A DNA stretch of 64,000 nt from Rosistilla oblonga (GCF_007751715.1 NZ_CP036292.1:4409339-4473338); one strand, 5' to 3'. Shown: positions 19,619 through 29,096, numbered from the stretch's first letter. Numbers and translations: made by a program. The notes: generated by a model not told the origin, from the sequence alone.

Positions 19619-20967
19619 TGCCGATGAACCGCCAAGAAATGTTATCGCAGATCCCCGAACTGCTCTCCTTTGCCGCATCGCCTCGCGTCGTTCGAATCCC
19701 GCCGGAGATGAACGTCCCGATGACCGATCGCGCCGCGCGATTGCTCGACACGCCGCCGCTGCGACGATTGAGCCAGGTGAGTCAATTGGGATTGGTCGGC
19801 TTGGTCTATCCCGGGGCGACTCATTCGCGGATGGAACATTCGTTAGGCGTCTACCGCAACGCGTTGATGTTTCTGCAACGCTTGGTCACAACAAAACGTT
19901 TTGCCGAAGTCGTCGACCCACGCGGTGCGGAGCGTTTTCTACTGGCGTCGCTGTTGCACGATGTCGGTCACTGGCCGTTCTGCCACCCGATCGAAGACAT
20001 GCGTTTGCCGGGCGTGCCGCGCCACGAACAGCGAGCTCGGCGGATCATCGGCGACGCGGAGATCGCCGATCGGATTCGGAACGATTGGCAAATCGAACCG
20101 GACGAAGTCTGCGATTTGTTGGACGGCAAAGATCTCTCCGACGAGAACCAAGCGCTCAGCAGCCTGTTGAGCGGGCCGATCGATGTCGACAAGATGGACT
20201 ACTTGATTCGCGACAGCTTGCACGCCGGCGTTCCCTACGGCCGCAACTTTGACACCGGGCGGTTGATCGGTTCGTTAGCCATCCATCCGTCGCGGCCTCG
20301 TTTGGCGATCACCGACAAAGGCCGCACGGCCGCGGAGATGATGGTCTTTTCGCGTTACATCATGTTCAGCGAGGTCTACTGGCATCCGACGGTTCGCAGC
20401 GCCACGGCGATGCTGCAACGAGCGATCTACCAGCTGCACGAACGGTTGGATATGGACAGCATGTGCGAATTGACCGACGCCCCGTGGATCGAACGGTTGT
20501 TGATGGCCAGCGCCGGAACCGATGTCCAATGGTTGACTCAAGGATTGTTTGGCCCCAAACGGCGATTGTTCAAAGAGATCGGGCAGTTCAGCGTATTGGA
20601 TTCGCCGCAGATTCATGCGTCGCTTGCCGGTAGACCCTATCCGTGGCTGGTCCGTTGCAGCGAATCGTTCGCTCGGTTGGCGAGCGCCGCAATCGGACGA
20701 CGCGTTGGGCCGACGCACGTCTTGATCGACGCTCCGCCGCAGAAGTTGGAGGTCGACATCAACGTCGATGTCGTCGATGAGCAGGGCGTTGTTCGCACCT
20801 TGGGTGACGTATCGCCCGTCGCGGCGGTGCTGGCACGCCAGCAGTTCGATAACTTTGTCAAACGAGTCCGAATCTTTGTCTGCCCCGAACTTCGCGACAG
20901 CATCACACCGCAGCAAGCGCGCGAGATCCTGGAAGCTGCGGTGGAACAGACGCCCGATGCAACGTAG
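19618..20967 (+). CDS. HD-domain phosphohydrolase (COG1078/dGTPase-like)
   Basis: 449-aa cytoplasmic metal-dependent phosphohydrolase related to dNTP triphosphohydrolases and SAMHD1-like proteins; the substrate is not predictable from sequence. The HD metal-site motifs are complete: HSRMEHSLGVYRNA near residues 66-80, LLHDVGHWPFCHP near 110-122 and the distal DVDKMDYLIRD near 189-199. The ATG at 19618 overlaps the SNF2 stop (TGATG). An alternative ATG at 19624 has better spacing (9 bases) from GGAG at 19611. Coupling implies fixed co-production with the SNF2 helicase. It converges on fliD with a 35-bp gap. Confidence 0.9.
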   Translation: MPMNRQEMLSQIPELLSFAASPRVVRIPPEMNVPMTDRAARLLDTPPLRRLSQVSQLGLVGLVYPGATHSRMEHSLGVYRNALMFLQRLVTTKRFAEVVDPRGAERFLLASLLHDVGHWPFCHPIEDMRLPGVPRHEQRARRIIGDAEIADRIRNDWQIEPDEVCDLLDGKDLSDENQALSSLLSGPIDVDKMDYLIRDSLHAGVPYGRNFDTGRLIGSLAIHPSRPRLAITDKGRTAAEMMVFSRYIMFSEVYWHPTVRSATAMLQRAIYQLHERLDMDSMCELTDAPWIERLLMASAGTDVQWLTQGLFGPKRRLFKEIGQFSVLDSPQIHASLAGRPYPWLVRCSESFARLASAAIGRRVGPTHVLIDAPPQKLEVDINVDVVDEQGVVRTLGDVSPVAAVLARQQFDNFVKRVRIFVCPELRDSITPQQAREILEAAVEQTPDAT

Positions 20968-21002
20968 AGCCACAGCATCGATGGCTGCCGTCGCTGGTCA
21001 TG

Positions 21003-24000
21003 CTACATCGTGATCGGTGCTATGTTGCCGAGGAAGCTCTGGTTGGTTTGCAGCTTGGAAATCGCTTCTTCCATCGCGTAATACTGCTTGTACAGCCGCG
21101 CCTCTTCCGATTCGAGCCGCACGTTATACGATGCGATCCGATCGTTGTTGGTTTCGATCCGCTGCTGCAGCGAGTTGTTTTTGTTCAACAGCACGCTGTT
21201 GCCGACACCGGCCAGTTTGTCGACTGTCTCTTTGATCCGAGCCGCAACGCCGGTCGTTTCGGTGGTGAAAAATTCTTTGACCGCGTCGGGATCGGTCTCC
21301 AGCTTTGCCGTCAACTTGCTCGAATCGAAGGTCATCTGGCCGGTATCGGATAATCGGACACCGATCTCCCCGAGCGATTTGATGTCGCCGGCGGCGTTGA
21401 TTCGTCCGCTGAACAAGTTGCCCAGCTGAGACTGCATCCGCAACACTTCGCCGCTGCCAAACAGCAGGCCGACCGTTTGCGTCGCTTCGTCGAACGCTGT
21501 CAATGCATCCATCCGATCGACCAAGCGGTTGTAGGCCGAAACGAAGTTCGTGACGCTGCTGACGACAGCGTTGTTGTTCTTGGTGACGTCGACATCGACC
21601 GCCGAATCAGTGACCTTCTTGGCGGTTAGGGAGAGCCCGCTGATCGCGTCGCTGAAGACGTTGTCGCTGCTGTGGAAGAGCGTCGCGGCTCCCGATTCGC
21701 CGACTTCGATAACCGCATCTTGAGCCGACGCTGTCTGTCGCAGTCCGATATCGAATCCCGTGGTCGAGACGGCCAGGCGACCGTCGGTGCCTCCACGTTT
21801 GCTGAGGATTTCCAAGCGACCACCAGCAGCCGACGCTGATGCATACTGCCCAGCATCTTGGATCTTCGCCGCGATCGTGGCGACGGTATCCGATGCGTTG
21901 ACGTTCACGGAAATGCCCTGCGAACCAACGATCGCGCTGGTCACCTTGCCATCGATCACGCGCGACTCGGCCGTGCCGGCGATACCCAAACTGGCAGCCG
22001 ATGTGCGACCGTTGCGATCGGTGATGTTTAAAGTCCCCTCGCCGTTGCTGGTATCGACGATCTGGATTCCGTTGCCGTCGGCATTCAGGCTCGCTTCGAC
22101 ACCGATGCTGAGACTGTTGATCTGGTCGATCAAAGCGCCGACGGTTTGCGATTCCAAAGCGCCAAGGCTGACGATCGACGCTTGCCCCGTCGAGTCCTGG
22201 ATCGTAAACGAACCGGTCCCCACGCCGTTGCCTTGGTTCAGTTCCGACAACGCGGTGTTCCGCGAAACGTATTGAGCCCGCAGGTTGTTGCCGTTGGCAT
22301 ACGTATCGGTCGTGTCGATCTCTAGGCCCAACTTCGCCGCGGTCTCGTCGAGGCTGGAAACCTTTAAGTTGCTTGTCGTCCCGCCGGTCAGATCGCGGAT
22401 CGCGATCCCGGTCCCTTGGTCGTTGTAGTCGGCTTCGATGTCGAGTCCGCTTTCGTTGATCGCGGTGATCACATCGGCGACGCTGTTGGCTGCCGACAGA
22501 TCGACGTCGGCGGTCGAACCGTCGTGAGCGGTGATCGATATCGTTCCCAGCGTGCCCAGGCCGGCTCCGCCAGCCAACGTGCTCAGGCTGACCGATTGCA
22601 GACCCGATTGCAGCGCGATCCCGGTCGTCGAATCGGCTTCGCCTTCGAAGACGAGTCCCAGGTCCGACGCGGCCGTGCTCCCTTCGGCATCGGCGATCGT
22701 CAGCGTTCCGGTCCCTTCGCTGAGGTCGGTCAACTCGATCGCGTCTCCGGAAGCCGACAGGCTCGCCTGCAGCTTGGGATCGGCGTCGTTCAGCACGCGC
22801 AACAAGTCTTCGATCGTTGGATTGGATTGCGGATCGATCGCCGCGCCCCCGTCGACGACTGCGAAATCGGCGGTCGATACGGCTGCCGATCCATCGCCAC
22901 CGGCGGTTGCAGTGAAGAGAGCCGACAATTCTTCGTTGCCAGCCAACGCATCGGCGATGTTTGCCGCGGTGGTGTTCCCCTCGTCGATATGGAAAACCAG
23001 TTGTTTGCCGTAAGTTCCCTCCAACAGTTCGACCGTCTCGCTTCCCGCGGCGACGCCGACATCGTTGACAAACAGAACTTCCAAGCCGTCGTAATCGCCG
23101 CCTGCCGCGACCGTTTCGATCGTCAGACGGGCGTTGGGATCGGCAGCGCCAGTGGTTCCCGACGCGTTCGTTGCTTCGCGGGAGAAGTCGCCAAAATCGA
23201 TCGACAATTCGGTCCCGTCGCGGAGCGTGATCGCGATGTCATCTTCACCGCCAAAGCCGACGCCGCGTCCGTCTCGTAGACTCGACAACGAAGTCGCTGC
23301 GGAGAGCGAATAGATATCGCGTCCGCTGGCCGAATCGCTTGCGGTATTGATCCCGCGCAGGCCTAGATCGGACGCTGTCGAACCGCCGCCAACTTCGCTG
23401 ACACTCAAATTTGATAGCGTCTTGCCCGTCTTATCGGTCAACACGATCTTGTCGCCCGAAGTCGATGCGCGGACGTCGATGTCGGTCGATTCGTTGATGC
23501 TCGCCAAGACGTCGTCGATCGTCGTGGCGCCGCTGAGGTCGATCATCGCGGAATTGCCGCTGCGATCGGTGATTCGGATCTGGCCGCGCTCCACACCGCG
23601 GCCTCCATTAAGATCTTCCAGTGCGGCGCTGCTGTCGATGAAGCCGCCGGTTTCGATCTTCAATTGGCCGCTGTAGCCGAGCGATTCGGTGCTGCTGCCC
23701 AGATCGCGCGAACCGAAGCTGTTGGTCTGCGCCAATTGGACCACGCGAACCTGTTGATTCTGCAGATTGACCGAGTCGGCGGTCTGAGTGACCGACAGGG
23801 CTTCGCTGTTCGAAGAGGCGACCGATGTCGTCTCGTAGAGCGTTTCGCGGCCAAACGCGGCGCTGGCCAGATCGAGCCCGACAGCCAATGCTGTCAATTC
23901 GGTGATCGCGACCTGTTCCTGCTGTAGCGCCGCGGTGCGAGATGAAAGCAGATCGCGGGGCCGCGCCGAAATTCCCATCAATTGTTCGACGGTATCCTGG

Positions 24001-24047
24001 ATTGGAATCCCGGTGATCAAACCGACAGAAGATTGAATTGTTCCCAT
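21003..24047 (-). CDS. fliD: Flagellar hook-associated protein 2 (filament cap) FliD, enlarged
   Basis: Cap protein that helps flagellin subunits polymerise at the filament tip, exported by the flagellar type III system. The N-terminus (MGTIQSSVGLITGIPIQDTVEQL) and the C-terminal coiled coil (NDRIASYNVRLESEEARLYKQYYAMEEAISKLQTN) are typical FliD. At 1014 aa it is about twice the usual 450-500 aa. The extra length is several flagellin-IN-type repeats, each a 'Gly-rich G(V/L)G, strand I.I.D..G, .DL..A.T..DV...IN, ....I.I.D..G' unit, at roughly residues 140-235, 270-310, 520-620, 625-720 and 720-800. The start at 24047 follows family similarity; an in-frame ATG at 24113 would add 22 atypical residues. 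It follows the flagellin gene after a terminator. Confidence 0.92.
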   Translation of the reverse strand: MGTIQSSVGLITGIPIQDTVEQLMGISARPRDLLSSRTAALQQEQVAITELTALAVGLDLASAAFGRETLYETTSVASSNSEALSVTQTADSVNLQNQQVRVVQLAQTNSFGSRDLGSSTESLGYSGQLKIETGGFIDSSAALEDLNGGRGVERGQIRITDRSGNSAMIDLSGATTIDDVLASINESTDIDVRASTSGDKIVLTDKTGKTLSNLSVSEVGGGSTASDLGLRGINTASDSASGRDIYSLSAATSLSSLRDGRGVGFGGEDDIAITLRDGTELSIDFGDFSREATNASGTTGAADPNARLTIETVAAGGDYDGLEVLFVNDVGVAAGSETVELLEGTYGKQLVFHIDEGNTTAANIADALAGNEELSALFTATAGGDGSAAVSTADFAVVDGGAAIDPQSNPTIEDLLRVLNDADPKLQASLSASGDAIELTDLSEGTGTLTIADAEGSTAASDLGLVFEGEADSTTGIALQSGLQSVSLSTLAGGAGLGTLGTISITAHDGSTADVDLSAANSVADVITAINESGLDIEADYNDQGTGIAIRDLTGGTTSNLKVSSLDETAAKLGLEIDTTDTYANGNNLRAQYVSRNTALSELNQGNGVGTGSFTIQDSTGQASIVSLGALESQTVGALIDQINSLSIGVEASLNADGNGIQIVDTSNGEGTLNITDRNGRTSAASLGIAGTAESRVIDGKVTSAIVGSQGISVNVNASDTVATIAAKIQDAGQYASASAAGGRLEILSKRGGTDGRLAVSTTGFDIGLRQTASAQDAVIEVGESGAATLFHSSDNVFSDAISGLSLTAKKVTDSAVDVDVTKNNNAVVSSVTNFVSAYNRLVDRMDALTAFDEATQTVGLLFGSGEVLRMQSQLGNLFSGRINAAGDIKSLGEIGVRLSDTGQMTFDSSKLTAKLETDPDAVKEFFTTETTGVAARIKETVDKLAGVGNSVLLNKNNSLQQRIETNNDRIASYNVRLESEEARLYKQYYAMEEAISKLQTNQSFLGNIAPITM

Positions 24048-24139
24048 GGTAAAACCGTTTGGGCAGCAGAGATCGAAGGGCTTAAATTGGTCTGCGGATC
24101 GAAGGGGTGACAACCCGCATAACCGTTACTATCGGCCTA

Positions 24140-24173
24140 AGCAAAACGGCGGCTCGAATGAATCGAACCGCCG
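24140..24173 (-). terminator. Rho-independent terminator after flagellin
   Basis: CGGCGG...CCGCCG with an extended TCGA/TCGA inner stem spans 24147-24173, followed on the minus strand by TTTTGCTTA. It begins 33 bp after the flagellin stop and would separate the very abundant flagellin mRNA from fliD. Confidence 0.75.
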
Positions 24174-24205
24174 TGTCGAGATTTAATAGGTGTTTCGAGT
24201 GGGGA

Positions 24206-27046
24206 TTAACCCAGCAGCGAAAGCACGTTTTGTGGGTTTTGGTTTGCCAGCGACAAGACCGAAGTACCCGATTGAACCAGAATCTGAGCACGCGTCAGGC
24301 GAGCCGATTCGGCAGCGAAGTCGGCATCGCGGATGCTCGATTCCGCTTCCTGCAGGTTCGCTACGGTGTCGTTCAAGCTGACCAGGTTGCTTTCGATTGT
24401 CGTTCGTTGGAACGCACCCAATCGACCGCGAAGCCCGGTGACTTGATCAATCGCTTCGTCGACGATCGCTGCTGCCGCGGTGGGATCGGTTCCCAGAGCC
24501 GCACGACCACCTTCGCCCAATTCGAACAACTTGCCGCTAACTCCACCCAATTGAGCGGTGTTTACGCTGCCGATGCCGATGCGAGCCTGTTGGTTCGCAA
24601 CAACTTGGCTACCCAGTTGGAACAGAGCTCCACCACCGTTGATGTCGAATTCGATCGAACCGACGTAGTCCGCTTCGACCGACATGTTCAGGTCGAGCGT
24701 TCCGGTGTTGATCGTCAACTTGTTGCCGTCGCCGCTAGCATCGACGCCGTTGACCTTCGCCTTGACGTCGGTACCTGTCGCACGAGCTCCTTCGTTGACT
24801 ACGGCACCAAAGGTTCCGTTTTCGCCCTCTTCGATCACCTTCAGATCGACAAACGACTTCGATCCGTATTCGCTTGAGTTCAATTCCAGCGTGGTTCCGT
24901 TAGCAACCGCGGTGACGCCCGTCGCTTCGGAGACCAGGTTGATCTGCGAGATCAATTGATCCAGCGTGGTGCCAGCACTGATGTTGAAGACTTCCGAACC
25001 GGTCGAACCAGCCAATTCGAAGACGACGTCGGCGGTGATACCACCATCGTCAGCATCTTCGATTTCGGTCGTTGCGATCGAATCGTCGGCGATGTGCAGG
25101 ATGCCGTCGCCATCGTTGGTCGTCAATTCAGCCGAATAACCGGTCAGATCGTTTTCGATCGCCGCGATGATGTCAGCCAGATCGGTGTCGGAGTCATCGT
25201 CGACGGTGATCGTGATGTTGTTGTTTTCATCGACGCTCGCCGTAACCGCTCCGCCCGTATCGCCACTGCTGTCGATCGTGATCGTGCCGTTAAAATCCAC
25301 GCCTTGTGGCGTGGTGATCGTGATCTCGTCGGTTGCTGTCGAACCGGAACCACCACTGAAGGCTTCATCTTCAATGTCGTCGGATCCATCGACTGCGAAG
25401 ACGTTGTCGGCGTTAATCGTTACAGCAAACAGATCGCTGAACGTATCCGTGCCGTCCAACAGCGTGGTCGAAGAATCCAAAGCGGCTTGGATCGCCGACA
25501 GGCTCTGCGCGGTCGTGTCGTCGACAGTGATCGACAACTTACCATCGGCAAACGAGACTTCCGCCGCGGCGTTGGTGCCGCCGGTGAATGCCAATGGCGC
25601 GATGTCGTTGTCGTCGGTGGCCGTCGAGGTGAACACGTCGGTTCCAGCACTACCCAATTGAATTTTGAAATCGTCGTTGAAGTTATCGTCCGCTTCCAAC
25701 GCCGCTTTGATGTCGGTCAACGTTTGATTCGCGAGGTCGTTGACGGTGATTGTCAATGCATCGCCAGTTCGGCTGACCACAGCCGCGGCGTTGGCACCGG
25801 CGGTTCCGCCGTTGAGCGCGATTGGTGCGAGCGAGTCGTCCGATCCGTCGGATCGAAAGACGACTTCTTCGTTCCCTTCGGCGACGTTAAATTCGAAGTC
25901 GGTATCGGCAGCCAATGCCGCTTGGATATCTTCCAATGTTACACCGACCGTGTCGTCGACGGTGATCGTGACCACACCTGCCGCTTCAGAAATCGAAGCC
26001 GCACCGGCCGCCGGGGTGCCGCTCTCGATTTCGACCGTCAGAGCATTACCAGCGGTTCCGTCGAATGCACCACCAGCTTTGGCCGAAACGGTGAACGCAC
26101 CGGCAACGCCGTTGACGTTGAATCCATTCGATTCGGCTTGTGCGGTCGCGGTGTTGCCAGCAGTAAATTGAACGGTCGCTGCGTTGCCCAATCCGCCGTC
26201 AAGAGCCCCGCCCTCTTTCGCCGAGATGGTAAAACTGCCGCCGCCATCAAGTGATTTCACCGCGGTCGTCGCTTGTGTCAAAGCGGTCGTTCCGCCGCTT
26301 TTGATATCGACGGTCAGATCGTTTCCGGCGATACCATCCAGGCTGCTGCCATCGAGAACGTCGACGGTGAAGTCAGCTCCGCCAGCAGTCTCCAAAGTGC
26401 CGGTCTTCGCTTCGTCGGCGGCACCTGTCGAGTTCGTCAGCGTGATCTTGCCGGTTCCAGCGCCCGAAGCAGGAACGTTGTCGATCTTGACCGAAGCTTG
26501 CGAGGCCGCTTCTTGGACCGAAACATCGACTTGGATCTTGCCAAGGTTGCCCAAGTTGGCTTGGTCGATTTGAATGTTTTCGATCTTGTTGAAGTTCGAC
26601 GTGCCGCTGGTCAAGAAGTCCAGACTGCCGTCCAACAGTTTGCGACCTTGGAAAGTCGTGGTTTGCGAAATTCGGTTGATCGCTTCCAGCGAGCTGTCGA
26701 CCTGCAACTGGTTCGCCGCGATCTCGTCGGGGCTCAGTGCTCCACTATTCGCCGCTTCAACAACCAGACCGCGAACGTCGTTCAACAGCGTGCTCACCTG
26801 TCCCAGAGCGCTGTCGGCGGTTGCGATGATTTGGTTGGCGCGTTCGGTGTTGCTGACCGCTTTGTTCAAGCTGGTGATTTCGCTTCGCAGCGCTTCGCTA
26901 GCGATCAAACCCGCAGGATCATCCGATCCCGAATTGATGCGAAGGCCGGTGCTCAAGCGAGTCAGTGCTTCTTGTAAATCGCCGTTGGATGATTGCAATC
27001 GGTTTTGTGCAACGAGCGATGGAACGTTTGTATTAATCCGGGTCAT
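24206..27046 (-). CDS. fliC: Flagellin, very large (946 aa)
   Basis: Filament subunit secreted by the flagellar export apparatus. The conserved D0/D1 core is clear at both ends: N-terminal MTRINTNVPSLVAQNRLQ...LSTGLRINSGSDDPAGL with ANQIIATADSALGQV (about 1-150), and C-terminal LSLANQNPQNVLSLLG preceded by the ...ARLTRAQILVQSG helix (about 860-946). The 600-residue middle is Ala/Thr/Asp-rich and built of degenerate repeats (GT.GNALTV.I.SG, ...ITV.D...L.DI.AAL..D) that would project from the filament. Typical flagellins are 270-550 aa. A ribosome-binding GAGG lies 10 bases before the ATG. The leader is long and structured (27047-27767). fliD follows downstream. Confidence 0.94.
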   Translation of the reverse strand: MTRINTNVPSLVAQNRLQSSNGDLQEALTRLSTGLRINSGSDDPAGLIASEALRSEITSLNKAVSNTERANQIIATADSALGQVSTLLNDVRGLVVEAANSGALSPDEIAANQLQVDSSLEAINRISQTTTFQGRKLLDGSLDFLTSGTSNFNKIENIQIDQANLGNLGKIQVDVSVQEAASQASVKIDNVPASGAGTGKITLTNSTGAADEAKTGTLETAGGADFTVDVLDGSSLDGIAGNDLTVDIKSGGTTALTQATTAVKSLDGGGSFTISAKEGGALDGGLGNAATVQFTAGNTATAQAESNGFNVNGVAGAFTVSAKAGGAFDGTAGNALTVEIESGTPAAGAASISEAAGVVTITVDDTVGVTLEDIQAALAADTDFEFNVAEGNEEVVFRSDGSDDSLAPIALNGGTAGANAAAVVSRTGDALTITVNDLANQTLTDIKAALEADDNFNDDFKIQLGSAGTDVFTSTATDDNDIAPLAFTGGTNAAAEVSFADGKLSITVDDTTAQSLSAIQAALDSSTTLLDGTDTFSDLFAVTINADNVFAVDGSDDIEDEAFSGGSGSTATDEITITTPQGVDFNGTITIDSSGDTGGAVTASVDENNNITITVDDDSDTDLADIIAAIENDLTGYSAELTTNDGDGILHIADDSIATTEIEDADDGGITADVVFELAGSTGSEVFNISAGTTLDQLISQINLVSEATGVTAVANGTTLELNSSEYGSKSFVDLKVIEEGENGTFGAVVNEGARATGTDVKAKVNGVDASGDGNKLTINTGTLDLNMSVEADYVGSIEFDINGGGALFQLGSQVVANQQARIGIGSVNTAQLGGVSGKLFELGEGGRAALGTDPTAAAAIVDEAIDQVTGLRGRLGAFQRTTIESNLVSLNDTVANLQEAESSIRDADFAAESARLTRAQILVQSGTSVLSLANQNPQNVLSLLG

Positions 27047-27767
27047 ATTATTTTTCCCTCTATGCGGTTCAACGTGGACCTGTATTTGGACCCGCTCAAA
27101 TCAAGCGGGCTAACCCTTGTGGTTCGGAACCACAATAAAGCTGAAACGTGGACCGGGCGTCTGACCGCGACGGCGTTCTGCGGGTTGCTCGTGAGATTCG
27201 TCTACGCGACTCTACGGCGTCCTCACCAACAACATGTTCACTCGACGCGTCGTTGGCTACCGGCGATCGGGAGAGGTAGCACTACGGATGCTACTGACCC
27301 CCTGTCTCCGACGAAGTATAGATCGGGAATGTTTGTTAGCATTGTGAAAACAAGGTTGGCTTTTCCTTCGTTTAATACTTCCCCCCCACTACGTCCGCTA
27401 CAGTCGTTACAGTCGATTCTTGCGCGTAGCGACCTTGACGATCGCGCCGACTTTACCGACACAAACTTTTCCCAAACTATTGACGAATGCGACTCTATCA
27501 ACTCTCAATCTGAGGTATCCCGGCCTCCCTCGGACCTCTACAGGACCCGGTAGATACAACCGCTTAGGGAGGATGAAGGTTCGTCTTGCATTGCAGAATC
27601 GGATCGTCGATCCGGCCCCAGGCGAGAGAGAGCGACACCACGCAGGCGAGACTCTCCAAGGGAATGCAAGCAACCCAGTTTGCCTACACTAGGTGCATCG
27701 GCTAGCAACGCACCCCAAGTTTTCCAAAACGATAGAAAACCTCAATCTTTTCATCGATCGGGGTCTG
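27047..27767. other. Long noncoding region upstream of flagellin
   Basis: No family-like coding frame was found in 721 bp. Near the flagellin start there are two hairpins, CCCGCT/AGCGGG (27091-27109) and GTGGTTC/GAACCAC (27119-27133), bracketed by the 9-bp direct repeat ACGTGGACC (27072-27080 and 27146-27154). Further out are a 7-C tract (27381-27387) and a 9-bp-period tandem TACAGTCG (27399-27406 and 27408-27415). No good sigma-28 promoter (TAAA-N15-GCCGATAA) was found. The structure near the start suggests post-transcriptional control of flagellin. Confidence 0.4.
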
Positions 27768-28328
27768 TTAACCAACCCGCTGCCGAATCGTAGCTTGCAA
27801 AAGAGCAAAGGCTTCCCGTTCGGCATCCCCTGCCGTCTTGTCGACCAAGACCTGCAGGCGTTCCAGATCAGCCAACAGTTCCGCCGCGGGCAACAGATGA
27901 GTCCGCGTCGCCAGGATCGCCGCTTCGACGACAGCGTGTTTGGCTCGATTGAGTCCAAAGAATGGCGGGCCGATCCCCTCGGCTCGGATAGCGCACTCCG
28001 CCGTGGGACGCTGCGGATCGTAGATCCACCGTACGACTTCGATCGCAAACCAACGGCTCGCCTTCTCCAACACGAACCATCCGCCGTCGATCGGTCGGAC
28101 CTCTGGTGGTGGTTCGATTCGGCCGATCGCAGCCTGTGCGATCATCAACACATCGTCGGTCACATGCACCACCGCCCGCGACGTCGCGCGAAGATTACCG
28201 TAAGTCGTCGACGACTTAAACGGCCGCAATTGGATTTGCGTGATCCCCGCGTCGACGATCGGTCCCATCGGCGCGACGTTTAATTCCCCGCTGGCATTGG
28301 TCGAAGTGACAAGACTTTCCAGGATCAT
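27768..28328 (-). CDS. DUF447-family flavin-barrel-like protein
   Basis: 186-aa protein resembling the DUF447 (COG2457) family, best known from archaea and from bacteria with tetrahydromethanopterin-linked C1 metabolism, including planctomycetes. The opening (ESLVTSTNASGELNVAPMGPIV), the RPFKSSTTYGNL segment and the FGLNRAKHAVVEAAILATRTHLL helix are typical. The N-terminal part is expected to form an FMN-binding-type split barrel. Its ATG overlaps the stop of the upstream pabA gene by 4 bp (ATGA at 28325-28328), so the two are translationally coupled. That pairing points to a pABA- or pterin-derived cofactor; the activity itself is not known. Confidence 0.75.
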   Translation of the reverse strand: MILESLVTSTNASGELNVAPMGPIVDAGITQIQLRPFKSSTTYGNLRATSRAVVHVTDDVLMIAQAAIGRIEPPPEVRPIDGGWFVLEKASRWFAIEVVRWIYDPQRPTAECAIRAEGIGPPFFGLNRAKHAVVEAAILATRTHLLPAAELLADLERLQVLVDKTAGDAEREAFALLQATIRQRVG

Positions 28329-28939
28329 CGGTTCGCCACCGTCGCTTCCACTGCAGGCAAGCGATCCAAAAAGTTCTTCAGCATTTCGTCACCATGTTCG
28401 GTCAGAATCGATTCGGGATGAAATTGCACGCCAAAGATCGGGAACTCTCGATGTTGCAGTCCCATCACCAAGCGATCTCCCGGATCGCCGGGCTCACGAT
28501 CGGTCCACGCGGTGACTTCCAGAACGTCGGGAATCTGCGCCGCATCGGCGACCAACGAATGATACCGGGCGGCGGGAAAGGGATTGGGCAAGCCGCGAAA
28601 AAGTCCGTCGCCACGATGTTCGATCGAACTCGGGACGCCATGCATCGGCTCGCTGCGAACGATCCGCCCGCCAAACGCTTGCGCGATGATCTGGTGCCCC
28701 AGACAAACGCCCAGGATCGGCAACCGCCCCGCGAATCGGCGAGTGATCTCCAGACAAGCCCCCGCTTGATCGGGAGCCTTCGGGCCGGGCGACAAGATGA
28801 TCGCCGCCGGGGCGAGCGCTTCGACTTCGTCGACGCTGATCTTGTCGCTGCGAACGACCAACGTGTGATGCCCCTGCTGCCGCACGTAGCGAGCCAGGTT
28901 GTGGACGAAGCTGTCGTAGTTATCGAGCACCAGTAACAT
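28325..28939 (-). CDS. pabA: Glutamine amidotransferase, aminodeoxychorismate/anthranilate synthase component II
   Basis: Class I glutaminase subunit that supplies ammonia to a chorismate-using partner, giving 4-aminobenzoate (PabA) or anthranilate (TrpG). The 204-aa protein starts MLLVLDNYDSFVHNLARY. It has the nucleophile Cys in GVCLGHQ and the His-Glu pair in GVQFHPES. The start at 28939 is chosen because residues before it in the same frame are unlike the family. Sequence alone does not separate PabA from TrpG; the coupled DUF447 gene favours a pABA role. No component I gene is in the window. Confidence 0.88.
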   Translation of the reverse strand: MLLVLDNYDSFVHNLARYVRQQGHHTLVVRSDKISVDEVEALAPAAIILSPGPKAPDQAGACLEITRRFAGRLPILGVCLGHQIIAQAFGGRIVRSEPMHGVPSSIEHRGDGLFRGLPNPFPAARYHSLVADAAQIPDVLEVTAWTDREPGDPGDRLVMGLQHREFPIFGVQFHPESILTEHGDEMLKNFLDRLPAVEATVANR

Positions 28940-29096
28940 CGCCGCGATTCTAACGCTTTGCATCCTTCCCAGCCAGGATATCCCCCGCCGCCGCTGACAC
29001 ATTCCTCCTCCTGCCAACTGCTCGCTTCCCCTACAGCTTGGTTCGTCAGCGACCAATCAGGCGATTTTGCTGCCGCTGCGATCACAATCCTCGGTT

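Noticed and set aside
19685-19705. GTTCGAATCC, similar to a tRNA T-loop
   Set aside because: It lies inside the HD-domain coding sequence and no tRNA cloverleaf can be built around it.
24128-24137. GGCCGATAGT on the minus strand as a sigma-28 -10 element for fliD
   Set aside because: No TAAA-like -35 lies about 15 bases upstream.
27381-27387. 7-C tract upstream of flagellin as a phase-variation switch
   Set aside because: The tract is short and not positioned in a promoter spacer or reading frame that it could switch.
27407-27673. Minus-strand open frame of 88 codons upstream of flagellin, considered as csrA or a flagellar regulator
   Set aside because: It has no CsrA motif, no ribosome-binding site and biased composition; nothing supports it as a gene.
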